Below are positions 1 to 7,003 of a stretch of DNA of 41,159 bases, in pieces. How positions within the stretch are numbered: position 1 is the stretch's first letter; each line of letters opens with the position of its first letter. The position numbers and the translations under genes are program-made. Location of the stretch: positions 1 to 41,159 of the forward strand of contig CAZLPZ010000015.1 in NCBI GenBank assembly GCA_964561535.1. Reading direction: 5' to 3'. Under the pieces are notes generated by a model. That model was not told where the DNA came from. It did no database searches and saw nothing but the letters and a program-made list of their open reading frames with translations. This stretch comes from CAZLPZ01 sp964561535. Its GTDB lineage: Bacteria > Pseudomonadota > Alphaproteobacteria > Micavibrionales > Micavibrionaceae.

Positions 1-55
1 GAGCAGGCCGCTCATAACGGCTTGGTTGGGGGTTCGATTCCCTCCGGGTCTACCA
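1..55 (+). tRNA. tRNA with CAT anticodon, 3' part (tRNA-Ile2 or elongator tRNA-Met)
   Basis: Only the 3' part lies in the window. The anticodon stem (GGCCG/CGGCT) closes a 7-nt loop CTCATAA, so the anticodon is CAT. It is followed by a 5-nt variable loop, a T stem (GGGGG/CCCTC), a TTCGATT T-loop, the 3' acceptor strand CGGGTCT, discriminator A and an encoded CCA at 53-55. The GAGCAGG..CTCATAA..CTTGGT pattern resembles tRNA-Ile2, whose C34 is modified to lysidine, more than initiator tRNA. The 5' half that would decide between Ile2 and elongator Met is outside the window. Confidence 0.9.
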
Positions 56-84
56 TTCCGTCTTAAAAATCGAAACACGTCATT

Positions 85-891
85 ATGTATGATTTTCTCT
101 CACCCCAAGTTATGACCGCTTTTCTCGTCTGCACAGCAGCAGCAAGCGCCACCATGTTGGGCGCCTTTACGATTCTATGGACCAAGGGACCCAACCCCCG
201 CCTTCTTGCCTTTGGTTTGGCATTCGCAGGTGGCGCGATGGTCTATGTGTCATTGGTTGAAATTTTTACGAAATCCCATTTGGCTTTTTTAAATATATGG
301 CCTGACAAAATTGCCTATAGTGCTGCAACATTTTCTTTTTTTGTTGGCATGATGGCCTTGATCCTTTTGGATTATCTGTTGCCCAATCCCCACCTAAAAC
401 TGGAAGCGCGCGAGAATAATACCCATCCGCATACCCACACTCATTTAAAACGCGTTTCTTTTTTTGCAACGCTTGCCATCACCGCGCACAATTTCCCAGA
501 AGGATGCGCGACATTTTTTGCAACGCTCGATCACCCCAACGTCGGGATAACACTTGCCATTGCAATTGCCCTACACAACATTCCCGAAGGGGTATCCATC
601 GCGATTCCCGTTTATTTTGCAACCGGATCCAAACGCACAGCCTTTTTGGCCACCCTCATGTCGGCGATCGCCGAACCTGCCGGCGCGATCATTGGATATA
701 CAATCCTTGCCCCATTTTTATCGCCTCTTGTCTATGGCGTTCTGTTTGGATTTATTGCGGGCGCCATGGTATATCTGGCCCTTGATGAATTGTTGCCCAC
801 CGCCCGCCGTTATGCGCGGGGACATGAAACCGTCTATGGCCTGGTGTCTGGCATGATGATCTTGGCCGCGAGCCTTGCTCTATTTCGGTAA
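85..891 (+). CDS. zupT: ZIP-family divalent metal (zinc) transporter, ZupT-like
   Basis: 268-aa polytopic inner-membrane protein of the ZIP family, which imports Zn2+ and other divalent metals into the cytoplasm. Both ZIP signature motifs are visible: HNFPEG at residues 135-140 and HNIPEG at 164-169. In this family these His and Glu residues build the binuclear metal site in TM4 and TM5. A histidine-rich cytoplasmic loop (HPHTHTH, 114-120) precedes TM4, as is usual in ZIP proteins. The length is close to E. coli ZupT (257 aa). The gene starts 29 nt after the tRNA CCA, so it may be transcribed from the tRNA promoter or from its own weak one. No Zur-like operator was recognised upstream. Confidence 0.9.
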   Translation: MYDFLSPQVMTAFLVCTAAASATMLGAFTILWTKGPNPRLLAFGLAFAGGAMVYVSLVEIFTKSHLAFLNIWPDKIAYSAATFSFFVGMMALILLDYLLPNPHLKLEARENNTHPHTHTHLKRVSFFATLAITAHNFPEGCATFFATLDHPNVGITLAIAIALHNIPEGVSIAIPVYFATGSKRTAFLATLMSAIAEPAGAIIGYTILAPFLSPLVYGVLFGFIAGAMVYLALDELLPTARRYARGHETVYGLVSGMMILAASLALFR

Positions 892-900
892 ATAATGGGG

Positions 901-917
901 CGCGACGGGATGTCGCG
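901..917 (+). terminator. Possible weak terminator hairpin after zupT
   Basis: CGCGAC and GTCGCG form a 6-bp stem with a 5-nt loop directly after the zupT stop. It is followed by only a broken T-run (ACTCTTTCT). This may be an attenuating hairpin; efficient termination is doubtful. Confidence 0.3.
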
Positions 918-1024
918 GGAACTCTTTCTGATCTCCTCTGGTTTTCCCCCCCCATTAACGATATCGTATGAATGCGCAGGATCCCTGCACGTTTTTAACC
1001 CCTTTATTTTTTGGAGAGAACCTC

Positions 1025-1387
1025 ATGTTGAAATCCCTGCTCGCGGTATCGACCGTTGCCGCCTTGGCCATTGCCCCAGTTGCGGCCCACGCGAATGAAC
1101 ACAAAGAGATGGTTGCCCCCGCACCAGCGGCAGCACCCGCCGAAGCCGCCGCATCTGCCGCTGCCGAAGCCGCCGTTGATCATGCTGCAGAAGTCAAAGA
1201 AACAACCTTAAAAGATGGTACAAAGATCGTTATCGAAGGTGATATGGTATCCGTTGTTGCCGCAGATGGCACCAAAACACCTGCCCCTGATGCAGAACAT
1301 GAACTTGCCGATGGTACCAAAGTCAAAACAATGGGTGGCAAAATTGTCGTTGATGCGGCGGCTCCTGTGGCTCCTGCGGCGCACTAA
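1025..1387 (+). CDS. Small alanine-rich secreted protein
   Basis: 120-aa protein of unknown function. The start at 1025 was chosen over an in-frame ATG at 968 because GGAGAG lies 7-12 nt upstream and because it gives a clean Sec signal peptide: MLKS, then a hydrophobic core, then a PVAAHA cleavage site followed by NEHKE. The mature part has an Ala/Pro/Glu-rich linker. It then has two short related segments of the type T-L-K-D-G-T-K-I-V-I-E-G and L-A-D-G-T-K-V-K-T-M-G-G-K-I-V-V, which look like a small beta-hairpin repeat. It is probably periplasmic. No cysteines or catalytic motifs are seen. It is monocistronic, with a terminator right behind it. Confidence 0.7.
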   Translation: MLKSLLAVSTVAALAIAPVAAHANEHKEMVAPAPAAAPAEAAASAAAEAAVDHAAEVKETTLKDGTKIVIEGDMVSVVAADGTKTPAPDAEHELADGTKVKTMGGKIVVDAAAPVAPAAH

Positions 1388-1412
1388 TTCTTTCATTCTA
1401 TCCTGATTATTA

Positions 1413-1443
1413 TCCCCCGGTGGGTTTGCCCCATTCCGGGGGA
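1413..1443 (+). terminator. Rho-independent terminator
   Basis: TCCCCCGG (1413-1420) pairs with CCGGGGGA (1436-1443). An inner TGGG/CCCA stem extends the hairpin, and TATTGTTTT follows. It terminates the small secreted protein gene. Confidence 0.75.
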
Positions 1444-1493
1444 TATTGTTTTCATTGCTTTTTTTGCGCCAATGTGATCTTCTGCCCCGCATC

Positions 1494-2858
1494 ATGACCC
1501 CTGCCGCTCGTATCCAATCTGTCCAGGACCTTTTTGGTCTTATTCTTTCAAACAAACGAATCCAGATGGACGGCATTGCGGGGGATTATTTTCGTTCCCG
1601 CCGGTTTATTGGATCAAAGGACCGCGCAAATATTGCCGAACGCAGCTATTCAATGATGCGCCATTTTGCGCGCCTGAATTGGTGGTGCAATAAATTAGAT
1701 ATTTCACCCGACGCCCGGCATTTGGTGTTGTTGTACCTCGTTTTGGTCGAGAAACAAGGGAAGGGCGATTTAAACGCCATTTATGATGGATCTCATTATG
1801 GTCCGGAACCATTGGACGACAGCGAAATCTCCCTCACCGCTGCGCTGTTTGATAAAGAAATCAACGCCCCCGATATGCCTGACGATGTACGATACGAATG
1901 TCCGCCAGAACATATGGACCGAATTCGTGCCTTAAATACAGACTTTGCCAGCCTCATGACCTCTATGATGACATCGGCTTCGCTGGACTTACGGGTCAAT
2001 ACCTTGAAATGCACCCGGGATCAGGCGTTATCATCGTTACGTAAGGAAGACGTACCGGCGGACCCCACCCCATACGCCACCACAGGAATTCGGTTACGCG
2101 GTAAAGTATTTTTGTCAGACACATCGGCATTTAAACAAGGATTGGTCGATATTCAAGACGAAGGATCCCAATTAATTGCAACGGTCTGTGGTGCCGCCCC
2201 CGGCATGCAAGTCTTGGATTATTGCGCAGGCGCCGGGGGGAAAACATTGGCCCTTGCCGGTATGATGGGAAATAAAGGCCGGATTGTGGCGACTGACACC
2301 GAATCGTCACGTTTGGAAAAATCTCGCCTACGGTTTCGTCGGGCCGGCGTCCACGATATTATCGAAGTACGCCCTTTATCGGACGAAAAAAATCGCAAAT
2401 GGTTGCGCCGCCAAAAGGGAACATTTGATGTCACCTTGATTGATGCACCCTGTTCGGGATCGGGCACATGGCGACGGAACCCCGACGGACGGTGGCGCAC
2501 CTTTGGACCGACGCTTGCAGAACTGATGACCGTTCAAGCTGATATTTTAGAAAAAGTTGCAGGTACCGTTAAATCAGGTGGACGATTGGTGTATGCCACT
2601 TGTTCTCTTTTCCACGACGAAAATGAAGATCAAGTCACACGATTTTTATCGGCACATCCTGAATTTCGGATCGCCCCCATTTCTGAAATCTGGCCCGTGG
2701 GCACCCCCTGCCCGGTCGACGGTCCTTACTTGCGCTTGTTTCCGCATACCCACCACACGGATGGTTTTTTTGCCGCCGTGTTGATCTGTACCCGTCCTCA
2801 AGCGCCAAGTGAGGATGCCCCCTCAGACGAAATCGATGAGATAAGCCCCCATCATTAA
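1494..2858 (+). CDS. rsmB: 16S rRNA m5C methyltransferase, RsmB/NOL1-NOP2-Sun family
   Basis: 454-aa SAM-dependent cytosine-C5 RNA methyltransferase. The C-terminal catalytic domain shows the SAM-binding motif (V-L-D-Y-C-A-G-A-G-G-K-T), motif IV with a catalytic-type Cys (DAPCSGSG, C320) and motif VI (ATCS, C370). These are the two conserved cysteines of RsmB/RsmF enzymes. The N-terminal ~150 residues resemble the NusB-like domain of RsmB. The ATG at 1494 is preferred to an upstream TTG at 1446, which lies in the T-tract of the preceding terminator. No Shine-Dalgarno is visible. It is transcribed alone and is convergent with the SDR gene, only 12 nt from that gene's stop. RsmB is the likely member, but RsmF-like specificity cannot be excluded. 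Confidence 0.85.
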   Translation: MTPAARIQSVQDLFGLILSNKRIQMDGIAGDYFRSRRFIGSKDRANIAERSYSMMRHFARLNWWCNKLDISPDARHLVLLYLVLVEKQGKGDLNAIYDGSHYGPEPLDDSEISLTAALFDKEINAPDMPDDVRYECPPEHMDRIRALNTDFASLMTSMMTSASLDLRVNTLKCTRDQALSSLRKEDVPADPTPYATTGIRLRGKVFLSDTSAFKQGLVDIQDEGSQLIATVCGAAPGMQVLDYCAGAGGKTLALAGMMGNKGRIVATDTESSRLEKSRLRFRRAGVHDIIEVRPLSDEKNRKWLRRQKGTFDVTLIDAPCSGSGTWRRNPDGRWRTFGPTLAELMTVQADILEKVAGTVKSGGRLVYATCSLFHDENEDQVTRFLSAHPEFRIAPISEIWPVGTPCPVDGPYLRLFPHTHHTDGFFAAVLICTRPQAPSEDAPSDEIDEISPHH

Positions 2859-2870
2859 TCATAAGCTTTT

Positions 2871-3842
2871 CTAAACACCCTGTTTTTCGGCCCAAGAGAT
2901 ATAATCCGAAATCATTTGATCTAAAGATTGGGATGTATACCCCAAATCTTCAGTAACACGCCGTTGTTCAATCGCCGGAAAATCACAGACATCTTCCATA
3001 AGGGTTACAACTTCTCGGGTTAATAAAGGTGTTTTTCGCGTCAAGAATCCTTGAAACTCGGCAAGTAACGCCAAAACCCACAACAAAGGTTCCGGCACCG
3101 TATAAATTTTCCCCTTTGAATTATATTTTTTTGCAATCCGTTGGCCCAAATCTAACCACGTTGTATAAACACCTTTCAACAAATAAGACTCGCCCGTTCT
3201 TCCTTTTTCATAGGCGAGAAGATGCCCCATCGCGACATCCCGCGCGTGACAAAAAATAAGTGATCCCGGGAAAATAATTTTCGGACCAGATTTACGCATC
3301 ATCTCAAAAATCGATTTATAGTTATTATTATCATAGGGGCCAATCACAATGGCGGGTTGTAAAATAACAGCATCCAGCCCCCGTTCGATGCCTTGATAAA
3401 CTTCGAGTTCGGAGAGTCGCTTTGTCCGAATGTAACTGTTCTTGATTAATTTATTTGCCAACCGTTCATCCGTCCATCGATGAGAGAAAGTTGCCGCGGT
3501 AGAAGTGAAAATAAAACGTTTGACCTGTCGAGCCAACGATGCTTCGATCAAATTGCGCGTTCCTAGAACATTATCTCGCCACTGAACTTCTGCATCCCGG
3601 GCCGAATGAGACAAATTTGCCGCCGGATGAAAAATCGCATCCGCGGGGACATCCATCGCCCGAATAAGTGAATCCGCATCTCCAAAATCAATTTCTCGAT
3701 ATTCAACCGCGCACCCTTTTAATTTAGATAGATCCGAAGATTTTCGATGAAGAACAATTATTCTCCATCCCTGTTCTTGAAGGCAATCAACAATATTTCT
3801 TCCGATACAACCTGTTGCTCCCGTAACATAGGCGACTTTCAT
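2871..3842 (-). CDS. NAD-dependent epimerase/dehydratase (extended SDR)
   Basis: 323-aa extended short-chain dehydrogenase/reductase. The N-terminal Rossmann motif TGATGCIG (residues 7-14) binds NAD(P). The active-site Tyr/Lys pair is Y137-IRT-K141, preceded by the TST strand expected of the family. Such enzymes act on nucleotide sugars, or as 3-beta-HSD/dihydroflavonol-reductase-like reductases; the substrate cannot be read from sequence. The gene begins 4 nt after the stop of the upstream PP-loop gene on the same strand, so the two form an operon. Both are visibly more AT-rich than their neighbours. With that partner, a role in an unusual surface sugar is a reasonable inference. Confidence 0.8.
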   Translation of the reverse strand: MKVAYVTGATGCIGRNIVDCLQEQGWRIIVLHRKSSDLSKLKGCAVEYREIDFGDADSLIRAMDVPADAIFHPAANLSHSARDAEVQWRDNVLGTRNLIEASLARQVKRFIFTSTAATFSHRWTDERLANKLIKNSYIRTKRLSELEVYQGIERGLDAVILQPAIVIGPYDNNNYKSIFEMMRKSGPKIIFPGSLIFCHARDVAMGHLLAYEKGRTGESYLLKGVYTTWLDLGQRIAKKYNSKGKIYTVPEPLLWVLALLAEFQGFLTRKTPLLTREVVTLMEDVCDFPAIEQRRVTEDLGYTSQSLDQMISDYISWAEKQGV

Positions 3843-3846
3843 AAAA

Positions 3847-4878
3847 TTATTTCCTTATCACTTGTTCAGGAGTTAATCCTAACTGTGCCAGTACGGATTT
3901 TATTTCCGGGAAAAGCGCCCGTGTTTTAACACCAAATTCTAAAATCTCAAAATTATAGAGCCATGTTTTGCGATCGGCCTTTCCTTGTCGAACAAGTTCT
4001 GCAAACTCGGGCTCGAAACTGCAATAACCCAGATTCAAAACATCAATCGCGCACATCGTCACAATTAATTGGTTATTACTGGCAACCGGGTCTTCACTGC
4101 CTGGAACCAATAATTTTTTATCTCGAACATATTCACGTATCACATTTTCGCCCACACCCCAAACTGCAAGAGGATAAAGCATATGAACGCCATCTTTCTC
4201 AATTTCAAACTCGGTACGTTTAAAAATTAATTTAATCTGTACAGCCGTTAATCCTGCAATTAAAGCAGGAATTTTAAGATCTCGCGCGATATCTTTTCCA
4301 ATTTTAAAGATTGTATCCCCATCAACTTTGTCAATTTCGCCATAACTTCCCCGACCCTTTAAATTTAAAAAGGCCTCTTTAAATTTCTTAAAAAACAGCG
4401 GAACGTGATGGTTAACGGTTAAAAGATCAACCCCCAAATCGTTCGAAACTTTTTTTGCATTTTCAAAAGCAAGCGGATTTGTGAACCCATTATGAACCAT
4501 AATCAAAAGAATTTTTAAATTTGGATATTCGGTCTTTAACCGATCCAAAATATACGTGCTGTCTTTTCCCCCACTAAATAATATCGCGATATGATAGGAT
4601 CGGTCCTTATTTAATTGCGTATAATAATTGATACGTTCATCAAATAAATTTTGATTTCGAATGAATTCAGACGAGTCATTTTCCGATAACGGCATATCTC
4701 GTTTTAATTGTTTTTGTTGACATTCCGGACAAATTCCGTGGATTAAATCAATATATTTTTCAGACAATAAACACGATGTACATCTTTTTGAAACCCCAGA
4801 ACATAACCGTAATAAGGGCCAGATCCAGCGCAGAAACCGCACAAAAAATAGAGGGGATATTTTCAAAAAAATTCTCAC
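3847..4878 (-). CDS. PP-loop ATPase, N-acetyl sugar amidotransferase (WbpG/PseA)-like
   Basis: 343-aa protein with a PP-loop ATP pyrophosphatase motif SGGKDST (residues 102-108). This motif adenylates a carbonyl or carboxyl group in enzymes that insert N or S. Ahead of it is a four-cysteine, zinc-ribbon-like element (C33-x2-C36 and C50-x2-C53), as in WbpG/PseA-type sugar amidotransferases of LPS and pseudaminic-acid pathways. The first ~28 residues are hydrophobic and basic (MRIFLKISPLFFVRFL), which is unusual; the true start could be further downstream. The annotated start is GTG. A tRNA-thiolation enzyme is the alternative, but the sugar-epimerase partner gene argues for glycan amidation. 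The AT-rich composition suggests horizontal acquisition. Confidence 0.65.
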   Translation of the reverse strand: MRIFLKISPLFFVRFLRWIWPLLRLCSGVSKRCTSCLLSEKYIDLIHGICPECQQKQLKRDMPLSENDSSEFIRNQNLFDERINYYTQLNKDRSYHIAILFSGGKDSTYILDRLKTEYPNLKILLIMVHNGFTNPLAFENAKKVSNDLGVDLLTVNHHVPLFFKKFKEAFLNLKGRGSYGEIDKVDGDTIFKIGKDIARDLKIPALIAGLTAVQIKLIFKRTEFEIEKDGVHMLYPLAVWGVGENVIREYVRDKKLLVPGSEDPVASNNQLIVTMCAIDVLNLGYCSFEPEFAELVRQGKADRKTWLYNFEILEFGVKTRALFPEIKSVLAQLGLTPEQVIRK

Positions 4879-4896
4879 ATAAAATCGACAACAAGA

Positions 4897-4925
4897 ATTA
4901 TAAAATCGTCGTTTTAATTCTTTAA
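4897..4925 (-). promoter_or_regulatory. Candidate promoter for the PP-loop/SDR operon
   Basis: On the minus strand there is a consensus -10 TATAAT (4902-4897) with a weak -35 TTAAAG (4925-4920) at 17-nt spacing. It lies about 20 nt ahead of the GTG start at 4878. Confidence 0.4.
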
Positions 4926-5053
4926 GATCCAGACCTTTTTCAAAAAAAAAGAATCTTTTACTCTTGAATAAAAATATGGGTCTTATCCCTTAAAGTCAAT
5001 CGCGATTAAATAATTATGACAATTATATATTTCAGGATACCCCAAATTTGTCC

Positions 5054-5091
5054 AAAAAAACAAATCCTCAAGAGACTGTCTTGAGGATTTG
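5054..5091 (-). terminator. Strong Rho-independent terminator
   Basis: There is a perfect 13-bp inverted repeat (5061-5073 with 5079-5091) around a GACTG loop. Read on the minus strand it is followed by a run of seven T, so it ends the 6007-5126 transcript. Confidence 0.9.
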
Positions 5092-5125
5092 TATAATAAT
5101 ATGACAAATTAAATGAAGCCCGATT

Positions 5126-6007
5126 TTAGGTCCCTGGAATCTTACCACCATTCGTCCCATCGGTAGCTGTTGTGTCTTGCGTTAAAACCGCTTGAGTAGG
5201 TAAATCATGGACAGGATCCCCCGTGGATGTTGTCCCAACACTGCCTGCTAATTCAGGATCTGAATTTTCTTTTTGAGCAACGGCAGATTCTTCATCTTTC
5301 GTACTTCCAATCTCGAGATTTCCTGTATCCGATGTTGTGCCCGAACCATCGTCGTCAATCGATGACACCTGATCCGAAGTTCCTGACATCACAGTTTGGG
5401 CTTTATCTGTTATACCGCTGATACTTCCTGACATATCACCGGCCTTATCGACCATTGCGAGACCCTCTTTAACTCCAGAGGTGTCAATGCCAAGCTTACC
5501 CGCAATACTCAAGGCCTTGTCAATTTGCCCCGTCGGAAGCCCTAGACCCGCCAGCAGTGACGATCCGCCCGCACCGGGCATCGCGCCAGGGCTCTGTGCG
5601 GCTTTACCCATGCTGGCCGTCAAATTTTCCTGAATTTTTGCCGTCCACATCTTGGCATCGGCGCTTGTGACCCGTAATCCTGTCCCTGACGTTGAACTGG
5701 ACGTTGACGTTGATACCTCTTGAGGCAACTTTAATCCAATGCTACCTGTTGTTTTTAGACCTGTGCCGGATACGGACGTTCCCGTTGACCCTGATTCCGA
5801 AGCGACCGTTGATCCATCATCCTCTTCAGAATTACCCACATGATCGCCCGCCCCATAACCATCATCGTCGTCACGGGATGTGGCCACGTCATCCGGCTCT
5901 TCTTCATTAGAAATCGATCCATCATATGTTTCAACAGGGCTATAGGCATAGACCGGCCCTACACTTAAAAGGAAGGTCATACACGACAAAAGAAGAATCT
6001 GTTTCAT
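5126..6007 (-). CDS. Acidic Ser/Thr/Gly-rich secreted protein, unknown
   Basis: 293-aa low-complexity exported protein. The start at 6007 was chosen because AAAGGA lies about 9 nt upstream and because it yields a Sec signal peptide (MKQILLLSC, hydrophobic core, cleavage after PVYA). An in-frame ATG 39 nt upstream lacks these. The mature chain is rich in D, E, S, T and G. It contains repeated T-S-x-S-G-T-G-L units around residues 80-125, a short hydrophobic Gly/Leu segment with LLAGLGLPTG in the middle, and acidic flanks. No domain is recognised. The composition resembles flexible secreted or surface linker proteins. It is monocistronic, with its own strong terminator. Confidence 0.65.
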   Translation of the reverse strand: MKQILLLSCMTFLLSVGPVYAYSPVETYDGSISNEEEPDDVATSRDDDDGYGAGDHVGNSEEDDGSTVASESGSTGTSVSGTGLKTTGSIGLKLPQEVSTSTSSSTSGTGLRVTSADAKMWTAKIQENLTASMGKAAQSPGAMPGAGGSSLLAGLGLPTGQIDKALSIAGKLGIDTSGVKEGLAMVDKAGDMSGSISGITDKAQTVMSGTSDQVSSIDDDGSGTTSDTGNLEIGSTKDEESAVAQKENSDPELAGSVGTTSTGDPVHDLPTQAVLTQDTTATDGTNGGKIPGT

Positions 6008-6143
6008 ATCGAATATTCCTTTTTTAACAAATTTAAATCCACCCATTAAATCAAGTTTATTATTAACATATTAATATCCCGTAAAATTTAAGGCAAATTG
6101 TAAAAAACAGGGCAAAAAAGAGGTCATAAACCTTATCTTGCCG

Positions 6144-6167
6144 GATCCCCGCCTTTGCGGGGATGAC
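6144..6167. repeat. REP-like dispersed palindrome, copy 1
   Basis: GATCCCCGCC TTTG CGGGGATGAC-type palindrome, a short version of the GTCATCCCGGC..GGCCGGGATCC element also present near 11.2, 11.4 and 37.3 kb. Read on the minus strand it gives the VIPAKAGIR pseudo-peptide typical of translated REP elements. Confidence 0.75.
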
Positions 6168-6282
6168 AACAATTTCTAAATCCCCTTTATTCTTTCCCAT
6201 AATTTTACGTATCTTTAACCCAGATCTGGCATGATGAACACAATCCACGATGAACCGATAAAAAACAGGAGTTTTTATCACC

Positions 6283-6930
6283 ATGCGCCTGAACATTACT
6301 GACCTGCTGACCACCCTCGGATTTTCCAATGAAACCCTGTATTGGGGGAAAAAATTGGTCCTCCCGTTGGCCCAACCCGGCAGTTTCAAAAGCCACAGCG
6401 TGGTTGCCAATTGGGCCGAACCTCGTCGCGTCCGCATCGATGTACGGGCCGGATTATCAGGCAAACAGTTGACCGGCAAAGATTTGGGACAATACCCGTT
6501 GCAACTGCAGTCAGAAACATTTTTTGATTTTCAGGTCGACACGGACGGTACGGATGACAAAAAAGGGAAATCCGGCACATCATCCGGCGGATCCGGCGGG
6601 GGCGCCGGCATGCGCAAAAAACAATCCGATCATTTATCCGGGTTTTTCGCCCAAGCCCAAAACACCGACATCCCCACCCATGCCACCCTGGTCAAGGGTG
6701 TTGTGATGGGCATGGAAATTGGCAAGGAAGCGTTACAATCGGTCTTTACCCTGTTTTGTGATCAGGTGCGGGCGGCCAAAGTTTTAACCACCGACCTACT
6801 GGCCGCCGCCGGGAAAACCATCACACGGTATACCCCCCCGGCCTTCATGAGCCCACGCGGAGACGAACAAAAAACATACACCTATGACCGGACCAAAAAT
6901 GAAGTCATGTTTGGCGTCGCGCCGTCTTAA
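6283..6930 (+). CDS. Conserved-looking protein of unknown function, two domains with Gly/Ser linker
   Basis: 215-aa protein, not recognised. The start is supported by AGGAG about 13 nt upstream. The N-terminal part (1-90) is beta-rich in appearance (L-N-I-T-D-L-L-T-T-L-G, then V-R-I-D-V-R-A-G-L-S-G). A hydrophilic linker (D/K, then Gly/Ser-rich, about 90-115) follows, and then a more helical C-terminal part with a single Cys (L-F-C-D-Q-V-R-A-A-K). There is no signal peptide or membrane segment, so it is cytoplasmic or secreted by a leaderless route. It is convergent with the 899-aa gene and the two share a bidirectional terminator. Confidence 0.65.
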   Translation: MRLNITDLLTTLGFSNETLYWGKKLVLPLAQPGSFKSHSVVANWAEPRRVRIDVRAGLSGKQLTGKDLGQYPLQLQSETFFDFQVDTDGTDDKKGKSGTSSGGSGGGAGMRKKQSDHLSGFFAQAQNTDIPTHATLVKGVVMGMEIGKEALQSVFTLFCDQVRAAKVLTTDLLAAAGKTITRYTPPAFMSPRGDEQKTYTYDRTKNEVMFGVAPS

Positions 6931-6953
6931 AGAAAATCGATACGCTTTGCTCG

Positions 6954-6990
6954 AAAAAAAAGCCTCTGGAAGATCCCGAGGCTTTTCTTA
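6954..6990. terminator. Bidirectional terminator between convergent genes
   Basis: AAAAGCCTC (6958-6966) pairs with GAGGCTTTT (6978-6986). There are A-runs on the left and T-runs on the right, so it works in both directions. It serves the 215-aa gene (+) and the 899-aa gene (-). Confidence 0.85.
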
Positions 6991-7003
6991 TTTAACAATT
7001 TTT

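Noticed and set aside
6063..6479. 138-aa minus-strand frame containing VIPAKAGIR
   Set aside because: The peptide is the translation of a REP-like palindrome, and the frame runs antisense into the 215-aa gene.
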